NCBI GenBank assembly: GCA_016859345.1
Contig: CM029122.1
Location: 4,018,501 to 4,082,500, forward strand
Direction: 5' to 3'
Origin: Istiophorus platypterus
Taxonomy: Eukaryota > Chordata > Actinopteri > Istiophoriformes > Istiophoridae
DNA: 64,000 nucleotides
Part shown: one piece after another, positions 1 to 12,384 of the stretch
Position numbering within the stretch: the first letter of the stretch is position 1
Layout of the letters: every line of letters starts with the position of its first letter
The notes under the pieces: model-generated
Databases searched by the model: none
Told to the model about the DNA's origin: nothing
What the model saw: only the letters and a program-made list of their open reading frames with translations
Translations under genes and position numbers: made by a program

Positions 1-87
1 CACCAGTGAGGCCGGCAGAGTCGTTAGCAGCAGGAAAATGAGATCAGTGATATCAGCAGGACGGATGTTCAGGCCGCTCTCGTCTGA
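1..87 (-). other. Possible exon fragment at window edge, unrecognised
   Basis: The minus strand has 29 open codons running off the left edge. They start directly after an AG (bases 88-89 on the plus strand) and read SDESGLNIRPADITDLIF, followed by a leucine-rich hydrophobic stretch (LLLTTLPASLV) that could be part of a membrane helix. The upstream sequence is a poor polypyrimidine tract, so the acceptor is weak. The plus strand is also open here for about 30 codons, so chance is a serious alternative. If real, it could be a downstream exon of the minus-strand gene starting at 28040, but its phase does not join directly to that exon. I do not recognise the protein. Confidence 0.15.
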
Positions 88-3074
88 CTTTAACGGTTTG
101 TAACCTATGAAACGGCGAGGAGCAGGGATTTGCTACATTAACGAACCCGTGACCAACAAATCTTTGGCATCCATACTTTTTTTGATACAGGACACAAGAA
201 AAAAAAAAGTGACTCTGCGGTCTGCTGTGCGGCGTCGGGCCGGTTTGCTCGCGGACGCTCTTCGGCCGAGGTCAGCTCGTCTTCTCGTGCTCGGCCCGAA
301 CCCGGCGGCGGCGAGCGAACGCCGCCCCGTCCCGCTGAGGTCGTCCCCAGTCGATGGAGCAGTTGCTGGGTGCAATTATCCGTCTCCACAATAAGCAAAG
401 AAACATGTCAGTTTTAAGAGTTGTGATTTTTTTTTCCTCGGTCGACTGGTAGAGCTTGTTGCTATTTTCTTTTTTCATTATTGTAGCTCGGCGGCGTTTC
501 CAAAGGGAAAAAAAAAAAAAGGCTTGAGCTGGTACGGAAAAAAAGAAGAAGAAAAAAAAGGTCTGAAACGAGGAAGGTGATTTGACGTCCCCAGAGGAAC
601 GATGACAGGATCGGACACTGCAGCCAGAGAAGCCTCACGCGTGACACTACAGTGTGTTTACGTTGGCGTGGCAGCCCCCCCCCCTCCCCGGGGCAGGAGG
701 AATTATGACTCACCCATCGGGACCAACGGAGGAAGTCAGGTGACGTTGATACGAGGCGACAAAAAAAAACAACAAAACCTTTGTTTCCTGTTTCCTACTG
801 TGAGTCACTGGGCTAACTTCTTGAAAGCGTGACCCAGGGCCATTCCCTAACCCCCATGTGGTTATTATTGGAAGCATTTGACTTTAAAGACTACTTATTT
901 GATCCCAAATTGCAATGTCGCCTTGAACTTTAACCAAGAACCTACCGTTACCCGATGAAAAATGGGTCTCTCAATAACCCTAAGCGGGACGGTTTTTTGT
1001 GCATAAACCACAGAAGATTTGTCAGAAGATTTGTCACGGATTTGTTCTTAGACGGTGACTTGTGGAATTTTTTTGCGGTGAACAAAGCTTCCACGTGTCC
1101 TTCTAGAAACAAAAATAGAAAATATACACTAAAACATACACAGCTTCATTTGATATGAGGGGTAGAGGGTCCCCAAACATCTAGGTGAGATATGTTACTT
1201 TGCACAAAAATCTTTTTTTTAATGCAGTTTTGAATATCTGTGTGATCAAGGCCGCCGAGTTTCACCGACATGAATAAGCGGCTGATAAACGTGCTCAACG
1301 GGCACGTTTCCGTCCCCCCAGCATCATCTCCCGTCTTCGGTTGTAGGGGACGAGACGGAGAACGGTCACTTTTCATTCCTCGCGCGGGAGAAAACACAGA
1401 AAAACTGAGGAAATGGAAAAGGCTGCACCGTCACCAGAGAGAGAAAATGTATCGGCCTGTTCTCTGGCTTTTTCCTTTTTTTTCCCCTTTTTGTTTTTTT
1501 TTTCTAAGTGCTCAGACTAAGAGAGCGTTGCTAAGCAAAGGGAGGAAACAGCCGGCAACGCTTGTCTTTCTGCATCAGCTTGTTAGCATAAAAAAACAAA
1601 ATAAAAACAAAATAAAAACACTCGGTGAATAAACCTCTAATAACCGTGAACGACTGACTGTTCTGAAAAAGCCGTATTTTTTTCTCTCTCTGCGTGTCTG
1701 GGCCTCATTTACATGCGAGTGAGGGATGAAAGCGGTGGATTTGATTTGAGCCTGCTCCAGCCGACACATTCAGACGCGCCAAGCCAGGCGTTTTTTGGGG
1801 GGGGGCAGCTCGCGGCCTGGGGGACCCGGTGGCCCCCACATCGCCGATGAGCGTTTGGAGCGAACATCACTTGGAAGCCGATGGCAGAACACATTGTTTT
1901 ACCGATAAACCATCTAATGCCATCTAATCAGAGTAATAGCATCTTTCGGTGCTCAACATTTTCAAGGATCCTATATTCTAAATCAAATAGAGGCCTTGCA
2001 CCAGAATTGGTGATTGTTGACCATGAGACAATTTTAATCTTTAAAGCTCTAAAATGAATCCAGTTTGGCTGCAAAGTTTTAAACATTAAAATATCCTCAT
2101 CCTCGATATGGTGGCGTCTTTTTCACCTCACTGAATAAGAGTCGGTGGAGATCTAGAGGAGACACTGCAAAACCAGGCAGACGTACAAGTAAAGCCGCCG
2201 GCCTGCTCCATCGGACGAGCTTGTCCGATGCGGCAACACCTTCAGAATCCACCTCCGAAACTCCAGATGTCACATTCGCATCTACCTCGTCCGACTCTGC
2301 GGAGGGGGAGACGCCTAGATGCAGGCGACTGGGAGGAACCACCACATACGTCCTCTGCGAGATGCCATCTGAAAGGACACGCCGTTGCCCCCCGGGACGA
2401 CTACGGCACATCGGCAGGCCGGTTCTTCCGCGAGCACGACCCCCCCCGCCAGAGGCAGCAGGGACCCACCCAAGCCCCTAAACAAAGACACACTGAGGCC
2501 GAGCAGTAATGAACCGATGGTATGATGACTCCGCCTGGATATGATAAACGCCCACTAACGGCAAATCAAAAGCCTCGACTCTCTGAGGTGGTCGAAGTCG
2601 AAACGCTCGAGTTTCCCATCAGCACACATTTCAAAGTCCGATCCCCTCTGATGAGACAGAGGACCTTCTATCTGTTCTGCCTCGGGCGCTGTGCTGCAGT
2701 CTGTGTTTTATGGCGTCTGGAGATCATTAAATTCCATGTGTATCCCAACTTAAACCCACGCCGTCTGAGCCGCGACCGCAGATCCCGTCCACGGCGGCCG
2801 GGCCGGGCTGGGCCGGGCTGGGCCAGGCCGGGCCGAGCTTTATTCCAGCTCATCCGCTGGCGTCCCAGCGCTCATCTCGGAGCGCGAAGACAACTCTTTC
2901 CTTAATAACTTTTTCAGATAACGCAGAGCAACTCTAAAAATTATTTATAGCTGGGGACATAAAGCAGTTCACGCTGCAGCATAATGTTTAACACATTTAT
3001 TTAACCGGAGGTACGAGCTGCAACGACAAAATCGGAAAGTGAATGTAAAGGAAATTGCATTTTTCTGCAAAAAA

Positions 3075-3105
3075 ACACACACAAACACACACACACACAC
3101 ACACA
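3075..3105. repeat. (CA)n microsatellite, short
   Basis: CA dinucleotides with one interruption (ACAAAC). Confidence 0.9.
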
Positions 3106-3214
3106 GAAACGCAGAGTGTCTCCGTGATATATTACTGATTTAGTGCCTTACTGTGTTTCAAAGGATCTACACAAAAAAACCACTGCGACCCGACCACACT
3201 CTCTCACTCACTCA

Positions 3215-3216
<2 letters not shown>

Positions 3217-3299
<83 letters not shown>
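3217..3299. repeat. (CA)n microsatellite, about 41 units
   Basis: One of the longest uninterrupted CA tracts in the window, preceded by a short (CTCA)n lead-in. The Thr-His frames across it are artefacts. Confidence 0.95.
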
Positions 3300-4131
3300 C
3301 ACAGAAGTCCTCAGAATATTCATGTTTTTTTCATTTGGTTGTGGGAATTATATTGTTGCTCTAATGTTTTGTTCATGCAAAGTGTGTGTGTGCGCGCACA
3401 TCTGTGCGTCTTAGATCAACAAGCTTATCCTGTTCGTTTGATGCATGCATCCCGCCGGTTGCTATGGTTACCTCTGAACAACACCCCCCCCCCCGGCACT
3501 GATGACTTGAAGGAGGAGTTATGGATCCTGCACTCGGGAGTCTGCCCTGCACAGGCTGTTCCCTCAGCTCCAAGTCAGCCTGGTTCTAACCTCGGAGTTT
3601 ACACGGGGGAGATTTAAACGAAATCACAACTACTTAACTATCAAAACTACTTCCCATGTCGAGGCTGCTTGCACCCGCTAACTGCCGAGCGTGACTGCCA
3701 CATAGCCACATAGCTGACTAACCCGCCGCCACCGCATTAACTTGCTAATCGTACGACCCGCTCAGAGGGAGGAGTGAAGTGGAGTTTGGTCGTGGTTCCA
3801 GCCCAAAAATTTGGCGAACGCCGTGTAGCAGGGATTTAAATGTCGAGGTACACCGCAGTGGAGCTCAGACGACAAAACGTTACGCCGGGAACATCCGGGG
3901 GTCTTCTCTGGGTTTCTCTGGGTTCTCTGGGTTCTTTGGGTTCTCTGGTCCCTCTCCCACAGCCCAGAGACCTGCAGGTCGCCTTAACCGGCTCTGTGAT
4001 CCACTGGTGACCGGCCCGGGGTGCAACCAACCGGATCATCACAGTCCTTACCTCAACCCTATCTCTAACCTTAACCCTAAAACCAGGTCCTAACCCCTCA
4101 ATCAATCCACTGAGGTTGTGCAGACCAGCCT

Positions 4132-4185
4132 ATATGTCCTCATAATGTCAACATGTCCTCATAATGTCCACATGTCCCCAGAATG
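4132..4185. repeat. Short 19-bp minisatellite
   Basis: About 2.8 copies of a unit with the core ATGTCCTCATAATGTC. The third copy has diverged (CCCAGAATGCTG). Confidence 0.6.
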
Positions 4186-4438
4186 CTGAGACGAACCCAC
4201 AACAATGGTTTCACACCAATTTTTTTTACACACAACCGAAAATACTAACTTCATATGAGCATTTATTCCCACATTAACACAGGAAAACCTTTGACCATGA
4301 ACGTATCCTGGTCAAGGTCAAACAGTCAGGAAGTGATGTCACTAAAAGAAGAGAGATCCACGCACGATCCACCTTATCTACAGTGTGTCCGTTCTTATGA
4401 AAAATTACAGGGGTGAGGTCACAGTATGCTCGTCTGTT

Positions 4439-4483
<45 letters not shown>

Positions 4484-4492
4484 CACACACAT
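4439..4492. repeat. (CA)n microsatellite, interrupted
   Basis: CA repeats with an ACAAACAC interruption and a CATCACACAC tail. Confidence 0.9.
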
Positions 4493-4963
4493 GCAGAAGG
4501 ACATAGCCAATGTTCAACGTTTCCAGACGTGCAGATGTTAAAGGTCAATGTGCAGCCCTGCTGGAACCATTAACACGCCTGCCCCCCCCCCACACCCACA
4601 CACACATACACAAACACCACCACCCAGTACACACATGAACCGGCAGAAGAAGACGAAGCCGCTAGCATCCCTGAAACGTACCCACAATGCAGTGTGTGGG
4701 GGGGGGCTCTGCAGTTCTAAGTTGCGTTCACTTCACAGCACCTCGTGGGAGATCCGAGCGTTTTACCAGAATGTGAAAAGTGACATTGAGGATGCTCCGA
4801 CCGCCAACTGGCGTCCGCTGCAGTTATTAAAGTCTGCATAAATCACAACAAATATGACACACTCTCTGGTAATTTATCTACGGGGAGAGGCTCATTTCCC
4901 AGAACGCCGCAACTGCAGCCAAATTCAAAAGGTCGTAGGAGCCTAAAGTAGTCGGGAGTGATA

Positions 4964-5132
4964 GTGTGTGTGTGTGTGTTTTCTCTCCATCGTATAGTTT
5001 TGAACAACAATCAAAAAGCATAATTTTAACAGCCTCGTGCGAAAAACCAAACGGTCGTGTCTGTGCGAGGAACACCTGTCACATTCATCCACCCAAACAC
5101 ACACACTCAAAAACACACACACACACACACCT
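4964..5132. repeat. (GT)n then (CA)n pair
   Basis: A GT tract at 4964-4980 and a CA tract at about 5096-5131 flank about 115 bp of unique sequence. As inverted dinucleotide tracts they could pair in single-stranded DNA. Confidence 0.75.
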
Positions 5133-5256
5133 AGATCATGCGTGCGCCTAACTGTCATTAGAAAGCAACAGGTGAGCCCGTCGGCACCCCTAGCAACAGC
5201 TGCCCCCTCGACAACCGGCTGCCGGAGCCTCGTGCGTTACCGCGGAGACAGGGGCC

Positions 5257-5284
5257 GGGGGGGGGGGGGGGGGTGGGGGGGGGT
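5257..5284 (+). repeat. G-homopolymer tract, G-quadruplex candidate
   Basis: Seventeen G, one T, then ten G, preceded by GGGGCC. Such a run can fold into G-quadruplexes and is prone to length variation and sequencing error. Confidence 0.8.
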
Positions 5285-5589
5285 TAGTCTATCGTTTTTA
5301 ATGTTGCTTAGCTTGGATTTATTGCCCCGCGGACGCCTAAAACCCCACAAAGCTCACGGCCGGGCCGAGTCGCCCGCTCGCCCACCGACAGGAGGGCGCT
5401 CGGCGCGGGTCGGCGCCGCCGGATCAAAGGGACACTTGTGGCCCAGTGTTGTCAGCGCGTGCTAACTGTCGGGCTCGGGTCGGTGTATCCGCCATCCATC
5501 GATTACTAAATCCCTGGCTGTGTGTTGTATACAGCGGTGATAAGGAACAAACAGAGAAAAAAGGAACAAATGACGTTTTCTTCCATCCA

Positions 5590-6275
5590 CATTCAGGGTA
5601 CTCTTGTACCTACCGGGTATTTTCCAATTTGGTCAATTTAAAGCGCCCACGCTTTTAAACAGCTTCAGTCCCACATTACTTCATTTTAAACATGAGTTAG
5701 ATCATCTTATCATGAGAACTCATTCATCTTAAAGGCGAAAACCTCTTGCTAAGGATTAAATCGGGGTAGGATTTATCGGCTTTTTGAATACAGAGCGTTT
5801 CTGGAGCCCTTCTTCGAGTGGCGCGGTTGGTGGTTGGGTTGTTACCAGTTTCAGTTCAGTTTTCTCGTAAGCAGCTGCGCTGTCCGTATCCATTACTAAA
5901 TCGGTGTGTGAGTCCCTAATAAGTTGTGTTACAATACGTGAGAAGAAAAAAAACAATTCTCCCAATCCTGCTTAACGGCACAACGGCACGTCCTTACCTG
6001 GTCGGGTATTTGTTTTGTATATTTCATCTACTTCACCCGCACGCTTTTCATTTTTCAACAGCTTCAGTCCGTGGTTACTTCTTAGATTGAGACTTCACAT
6101 TAAACATTCACATTCATCTCAACGTTCGCAACCTCGAGCTGCCATTTAAATGCTTTATTAAATTTCGCTTTGCTTTTTAGTCGTTTTGGCTTGTCAGTTT
6201 TGTCGAGTGGCGGCTGGGTTACCAGTTGTTGTTACCAGTTTTTGTTTGTTTTGTTCAGTTCATCAGTTCGTCACG
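5590..6275. repeat. Diverged tandem duplication, about 400-bp unit
   Basis: Two stretches in the same order and orientation resemble each other. In the first (5610-5880) I see TACCTACCGGGTATTTTCC, CGCCCACGCTTTTAAACAG, CTTCAGTCCCACATTACTTC and a later TCGAGTGGCGCGGTTGGTGG with GTTACCAGTTTCAGTTCAG. In the second (5993-6270) the counterparts are TACCTGGTCGGGTATTTG, CGCACGCTTTTCATTTTTCA, CTTCAGTCCGTGGTTACTTC, TCGAGTGGCGGCTGGGTTAC and GTTACCAGTTTTTGTTTG. The spacing is about 390-410 bp. No protein is recognised. A donor-like CCAG|GTAAGG on the minus strand sits at 5992-5999 with a 33-codon open frame before it, but this is not convincing as an exon. Confidence 0.55.
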
Positions 6276-7154
6276 TTCATCACGGACGCGCCCTGGAGGC
6301 CGAACGAACCCGCTGAATCCCCGTCTCCATAGGACATCTGCAAATCTCGTCATGTCGAATATTTACAGCGGGTTATGAACCCACAGCGTTTTTAGGCCAG
6401 TGCTCGTTGGCCGGCCGCCTCCTCTCCCGCTGCCTTCTGCCGATACGTCGCTGGCGCTGGCTAGCGCTGGCTGGCGCTGGCTAGCTCTGGCGATCGGTAG
6501 CAGCGTAGTAGCTGCTGGCGGGAAAAGCACATTTCCATCGCTCAGGTGACTGTGCAAAACAGGAACCACCTTCGTAAAAACCACTTGCCCCATAGCGCCA
6601 CGAGTAAATAAAACTTTTAAAAAAGGCCCCCCAGGCCATCTTCCTCTGAACCTGGATGAACGGTCGCTCGCAGCCCGTCACACTGTTTTATTTTTCTGTC
6701 CGCCGGACGTTTTCTGCTCTCTCTCTAGCTCTCTCTCTCTCTTCTTTTAATTAAAGAGAGGGAGCAGCGAGACATTTAATAATAAACAGCGGGAGCTCTG
6801 AGCAGAGGAGGACGAGCAGCTGCTCGGTTAAAAGCATGAAAATAAGGGTTTCAGTCCCACGATTGTTCGACTCCCGGGGCTGAGAACTTCACCGAGATTT
6901 ATAACTGTCACATGGCGTCTGGACCGTTGCGTTGTCTCTAATACTTGGTAACCAGCGTGTATCCAACAACACACCGGAAGGACTGATGTTATTTATGCAC
7001 CCCCCGTCTAACCCAAGCGACATGTATACAAACGGCTTGCCAGATATTTAAAGGCGAAAACGTTGATGTCATTTTGGTCTCGGTCCCATTAAATACTCAG
7101 TGACCCTCCAGTTTCATGGCGATAAACTGGTGGAAACGGCCCATAACTGGGCAG

Positions 7155-7209
7155 GTGTGTGTGTGTGTGTGTGAGTGTGTGAGAGTATGTGTGTGTGTGT
7201 GTGTGTGTT
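7155..7209. repeat. (GT)n microsatellite, interrupted
   Basis: GT repeats interrupted by GAGTGTGTGAGAGTAT. Confidence 0.9.
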
Positions 7210-7701
7210 AGAGTGTGTGTGCGTGGGGCTACTCTGGTCTCCAACAGTGCTGTTCCATTTAAAAAGTCAACTGGTTTTGAGCGTTTCCCACATACGTTTT
7301 ACATTTTTCTTGCTAATGTGCTGATGATCCCCAGTCATGATGCAATCGGCACATTGACACACTGTCCAAGTGTTTGGGTAAGTTGCAGTTTCGTGAAGCC
7401 TTATTCCTCAGGCCTCTGTCGACATGTACGGCACAGGACGCGGCGAGGCTCACGACACCGGAGGCCGATGCATCCGGCGGACGACGGCTCGGCTTCTCAC
7501 TCGGCCACCCAGGTCGACCTGGTCCGACCCGGACCGTGACAGACCCGTCCGGCCTGAGTCAGTCCGCGGCGGTAAGACGCCGCCGCGACGCATCGGAGGC
7601 CGAACGTTGAATGACTCGCCTCCGTTCGGTCGCCTTCACGCGTTAATCTGCGCGTATTCTCCAGCGTCGCCGCATTTCCTAGTTGAGTGTCACAGACAGA
7701 C

Positions 7702-7703
<2 letters not shown>

Positions 7704-7745
<42 letters not shown>
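7704..7745. repeat. (CA)n microsatellite
   Basis: About 21 CA units. Looser CA-rich sequence continues at 7840-7876. Confidence 0.9.
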
Positions 7746-7748
<3 letters not shown>

Positions 7749-8300
7749 CTACTGGCCTCAGCTACAGTTTCCCCTGCAGAGGAAAACCACATCCATCACC
7801 CTGCCAAGACAAACCACACACTGCTCTCTCACTCTCGCGCTCACACACACCAACACACACACTCACACACTCACAAGGAGAAAGAGGGAGCTTGTGATAG
7901 TTAAGTGCTTGCAAGGCATCACACCAGATGATGTGTCCTCCATAGCGAGGCGGCTTCTTCTTCTCAAAAAGGGACGGTCGCTGGAAAACAACGCCACAAT
8001 CGGAGAGACGTCCGTCTCCGGGGCCGCCCCCCCCTCGTCTCCGCCCTCGGCCCGGTTCTGGCCGCTCGACCCTGGTTCCTGGACGACTGACCTGCTGCGA
8101 GAGCCCCCCCACCCCCCTACCCCCGCGATTTCACGGCGACTACAATGAGCTCTTCCTCCTATTAGGGGGTCAAGGCTGCGGCGCTAACACGCCTGGCTGG
8201 AGGCCACGGAAACGAAAACGCCCCCGTCTGCCGAGGAAACCGAGGAAGACCTTGAATTATTTGTGCAGCATGTATACTGCATGTGTATATTTGCTCGGGT

Positions 8301-8334
8301 GTCTCTCTCTCTCTCTCTCCCTCTCCCTCTCTTC
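8301..8334. repeat. (TC)n microsatellite
   Basis: TC dinucleotides grading into CCCTCT units. Confidence 0.85.
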
Positions 8335-8404
8335 CCCTTCCTCCATCCATCGGCACCATCTGACTCACTCAGCAGGGACCAATCGAATCGGAGCTTCGTT
8401 TTCG

Positions 8405-8427
8405 TTTTTTTTTTTGGGGGGGGGGGG
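8405..8427 (+). repeat. T11-G12 homopolymer junction
   Basis: Eleven T directly followed by twelve G. Confidence 0.85.
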
Positions 8428-8494
8428 TTGTGACATCATCCATGCCACGATCCTACCACATAGAGAGATGCCATCTGGAGGGAGCTGACTCAGC

Positions 8495-8497
<3 letters not shown>

Positions 8498-8539
<42 letters not shown>
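8498..8539. repeat. (CA)n microsatellite
   Basis: About 21 uninterrupted CA units. Confidence 0.95.
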
Positions 8540-8542
<3 letters not shown>

Positions 8543-9752
8543 CAGTAGAAGTGCATGAATCCCTTCGTCCTGCAGCCCCGGATCAAACGGCGCTGGGTTT
8601 GAGTAAAAGCAGACTGGAGGGGGAAAAAAGGAAAGAAAAAAGAAGAAAAAAAGAGTGAGGTGGTTCTGAATCACCGGTTTCAAGGGTCAGTTCGCCCAAA
8701 TTGCGGAAAAACTGAATTTCTCTTGTGGGATATTGCAGATTAGGGTTGAGAAACATCTTTTTCCTTGAGATTCCCTTCTCCACGTCTGTGCAATGGAGGT
8801 GAGCAGGTTTTTTTTTTTTTCCCTTTTCCCGCTGCTTTACGGCTTCGCGTCACTGCGGTAGGAATAAATTCAACGGCGACGTGCCTTTCGGGAAACACCG
8901 CCAGGATTTACGTTGGATAATCTTGGTGCGGGCAGCTGCGCTGCTGTTCGCTGTGAGATCCGTGGATTATCCAGACGAATAACGGGGGCCTCATTCCTCT
9001 GCAAGTGTTTGTTTGCGGCGAGCAGCCACGGGCAACACGTTAATCGCCTCCATTGTCTCGGGGTGGGGGCGGGAACTTAACCCCCGACCGGACCATCGCG
9101 AAACCCAGGCACAAATTTTAAAAAGTAAACTGACCCCATAAATTTGATACCGTTGCGGAAGGGGGGGGGCTGGTTTGTGAGAAAACAGGCCCGTTTGGCA
9201 ATTTCGGCGGACTAATCCTTTACAGACTTAGCGGTCGTAACAGCGGACCCCTGCGTGGAAAGGAATTTGTAAAATTAGACGGCGTTAGGAGCAGCGCGAG
9301 CTCCAGGCTGCTTCTCTTTTGCTTTTTTCTTCTTTTTCTTTTTTTTGGAAGCAAGAGAACAGACAAGACAAGACATATTTCCTTCCTCTGCGATCTGACT
9401 GGAAACGAGCCCTCGACCTGAACCGTGCGCCGGGATCGGTATTTCAGCGCAGACAGCGCGTTGGACGGACGCTCGCCGTCACCTAGGCTGACTTCGCGTA
9501 GCGAGATGAGCCCGGCCCGCCGTCGGGGCCAGAGCGCGACGTGATATATCTCCGCTGGCTCCCGCTCCCGCCGCTCGGGTTGCGTGCTGCCGATGAAGGG
9601 AAGTCCGACACAACACAGGCTCAGCAACCGACACCCCCCCCGAAACCCCACCCCCCAGGACCTCGCTGAATAGTTGCTGTCCAGGACTGTGTTCAGGCTT
9701 CACAGATTCAGATTTTAGACGAGTTCAAAGAAACCCACTGGGCGAGGATACG

Positions 9753-9785
9753 CGATGGAACCGATGGAACCGATGGAACCGACGG
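9753..9785. repeat. 9-bp tandem repeat, about 3.5 units
   Basis: Repeats of CGATGGAAC; the last copy has diverged to CGACGG. Confidence 0.8.
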
Positions 9786-9920
9786 CAACAGGACAGACAC
9801 TGGCTCGCGATCTGAACAAAGGCTCCATTAGAGGACTGGACCGTTTTCCTGTGGCTACTCTTTTTCTGTTCCACGTATATAGAACAATGTTAAGATGAGG
9901 ATGATGATGATGGATCTTTC

Positions 9921-9924
<4 letters not shown>

Positions 9925-9962
<38 letters not shown>
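9925..9962. repeat. (AT)n microsatellite
   Basis: About 19 AT units, preceded by a short GATGATGATG run. Confidence 0.95.
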
Positions 9963-9964
<2 letters not shown>

Positions 9965-10679
9965 CCTCCTCCCTTGGTTATTAAAGACTTTTATTTGATG
10001 GGAGTCCCATCTGCTTGCGGCGAGCCAGGCCAGCCAAAGTTTGGAGACGTCAGGGAAAAAAAAAACCAAAAAAAAAAAAAAACCCAAGAGGTGAAGATCA
10101 TTGAGCCGAGCGTGTAAACGGTCATCGGACGCCGCCGCCGCCGCCAGACGCTCTCTCCGCCCTGCACCTGGGAAATGGTTTACAGGTGCACACAAAGGGG
10201 AAAGCCGGGGAGAACCGAGATGTTTCGTTTTAATTACAGAAAAATGACCCGCTGGACTGTGTGGCCCATCACAGAGAACCGACCCCACCAAGTCCAACAA
10301 CCTCGCCGCCCTCGGCCGCATGCAACCCCCCCCCCTCACTGAAATATCCGCCCTGTGCATCATCTGCCTGCGTGGGTGCGACGGGGCGGGGGTCAGAGGT
10401 CAGGGAGGGAGCCGGAGGTGCCTTCCTTTAAGGAACGACAGAGCTGAGGATGGGGGGGGGGGGCAAATTGTAAAACATAGAACACGTGTTTCAGCTATCA
10501 GATGAAACCCTCTCGCTCCCTCGCTCGCCGGATCGGCTTTCAGTCTCCAGACGGCAGCTGTCTGTAGACAGGAAAAACCTAGGCCGAGTGGTCAGACATG
10601 GAATGTGTGTGAGTGTGTGTTTGAGTGTGTGAAGAACCTGGTGACAGTTCGGTTGTTAGCCGAGCCCCATTCACTGTAA

Positions 10680-10800
10680 CAGCCAACGCTTTTCTAATCT
10701 CTGGCTTATGTCATTAAAACTATAATGTGAATTGTTAGCATCTTTGATTACATAGACTCAGCATTTGTTCTAATGACTAATAAACTATTTTAATCGTTAA
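10680..10800. promoter_or_regulatory. Candidate conserved non-coding element
   Basis: A 120-bp AT-rich island free of simple repeats. It contains TCATTAAAAC, TAATGTGAATTG, TCTAATGACTAATAAAC and TTTTAATCGTTAATGG, a cluster of homeodomain-like TAAT cores on both strands. It stands out from the GC-rich, repeat-laden surroundings. Conservation is inferred from texture only. Confidence 0.25.
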
Positions 10801-10921
10801 TGGATGGGGGGGGGCTGTTATGGGGATTTGGGATCCGTCCATGGACCCCGATCGATCGTCTTTTGTACCATTAACGTCAGATGACTGTCGCAGCGTTTCC
10901 AACGATACCTTCCTGTCTAAG

Positions 10922-10922
<1 letters not shown>

Positions 10923-10953
<31 letters not shown>
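10923..10953. repeat. (AAT)n microsatellite
   Basis: About ten ATA/AAT trinucleotides. Confidence 0.95.
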
Positions 10954-10957
<4 letters not shown>

Positions 10958-12384
10958 CGAGTCCATTGGCTGCCTGTTCAAGCAGGTTACTATGAACCAT
11001 GGTTACTTTTGATTGTTAGGGGATGTAGGACGAACCAGGGGACGGACAGACGGATGGACAGACGGACGAACAGGTTGAGAAAAATCACGGCAATTCCATG
11101 CCGGAACCCGCCCTTCGTTTCCTGTTTCCGAAACCAACGGTCAGTCCTGTCCACGGCCGTCTCAGCGACCTTACCGCCGAGCCCGTCACTGTAACCGTAA
11201 CGACAATGATCAAGCGCTCACTCCGACCCAAACCACGATCTTTAATAAAACTAACCGAGCAGTTCTTGTGTCTAAACCCGACCAAAACCGGGGCCGTTCC
11301 GTGACCTTAGTCGACGTTTCTTATTGTAGCCATGGCGATGGCGGTCCAGCAGGCCGCCACTGGGATCGTTCAGGTCGGAGGATTTCTCTCTAAGACTTGG
11401 ACGCACAAGGAACTCTCCAACAATATAAAGGAAAGTGGTGGGGAAAAATATATATTTGCCCCAATTCGGGAAAATCAAAGATGTATCAACTTCAAAGAGC
11501 AAGTTAACTACAAGTCCCAGAGAGGACTGTGGGTGGAACCTGCCAGACAAAGGGAGCATTTCAAATCCTAATTCTGGGTTCCTGTCATAACGGCGTCACT
11601 GTAATTACCCGTCATAATCACCAGAGCCAATGCACAAGTCGTGATTACGGCGAAGACTGGGATTTTCCTGGTAGTCCGGAGAATAACAGCACAGAGGTGC
11701 CTGAAAACCCAGCAGACACGGCGCGTGACACGGCGCCGCTCGCGGCTATTAGGCTGAAATTCGACTGACGTGGCGTTTCATGGTCCACATGCAGTGTCGT
11801 CGACCGTGCAGCTACTTAGCCGGGCAATAACGTGAACTTGCGAGTCATTGGCACGGGAATCTTTTCGTTTCTGGGCAGCGGTGGCGGCGACAGCAAAGCG
11901 CGCAACGATGCATTTAAAGCTGCTACAAATTCGCAGCTGATTGGACTATAACGTGTACGTCCCCCTGCCAACGGTGTTACTGAGATTTTGCGGTACCGTA
12001 AATACTTGCAGGACTTGGGTGTCGCAGCTTGATCCAGTCCAAACTGCACTCGGCTGCTAAAGCTGAAATAAAACGAACTCTGTCGTGATACGTCGACGAT
12101 GTCGTCAATGATCCCTGAAAACGGCGGCGGGGACGACCCAGGAACGTCGGATGTTCGCGGCTGGGATTCAGACCGGAGACAACCCGGGCAGCGAAAGCAG
12201 GGATCGGGCCGATGGCGCGTCGCCCGGTCTTACCTGTCGGCGGTCCAACACATGCTGCTTTCGTTCCTTGAGCTTTTTATGTCTCCGTAATTGGCGCCCC
12301 CCCCTTTATTCCCCGAGCATAACAAGCATCGCTGGAAGAGGACGAGCGAGGATAAATCGTCAGATCGCGGTCGCAAAGCACTGA

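Larger units (their letters stand above)
88..5585. other. Non-coding block with microsatellites
   Basis: I see no credible exon. The block holds A- and T-rich runs around 420-560, GC-rich unique sequence at 2100-2900, several CA arrays listed separately, a run of GGGTTTCTCT-like repeats at 3904-3947, a degenerate telomere-like stretch with TAACCCTAA-type words near 4045-4095, and a 19-bp tandem motif (ATGTCCTCATAATGTC core) at 4132-4185. Open frames here are short and lack splice or protein-family support. Confidence 0.6.

Noticed and set aside
4045..4095. Telomere-like TAACCCTAA words
   Set aside because: Only a few degenerate units, not an array; common in fish minisatellites.
9220..9651. 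143-residue minus-strand frame with a basic KKRKRRKKQKR stretch
   Set aside because: The basic stretch comes from an A/G-rich run; no homology recognised and no splice context.
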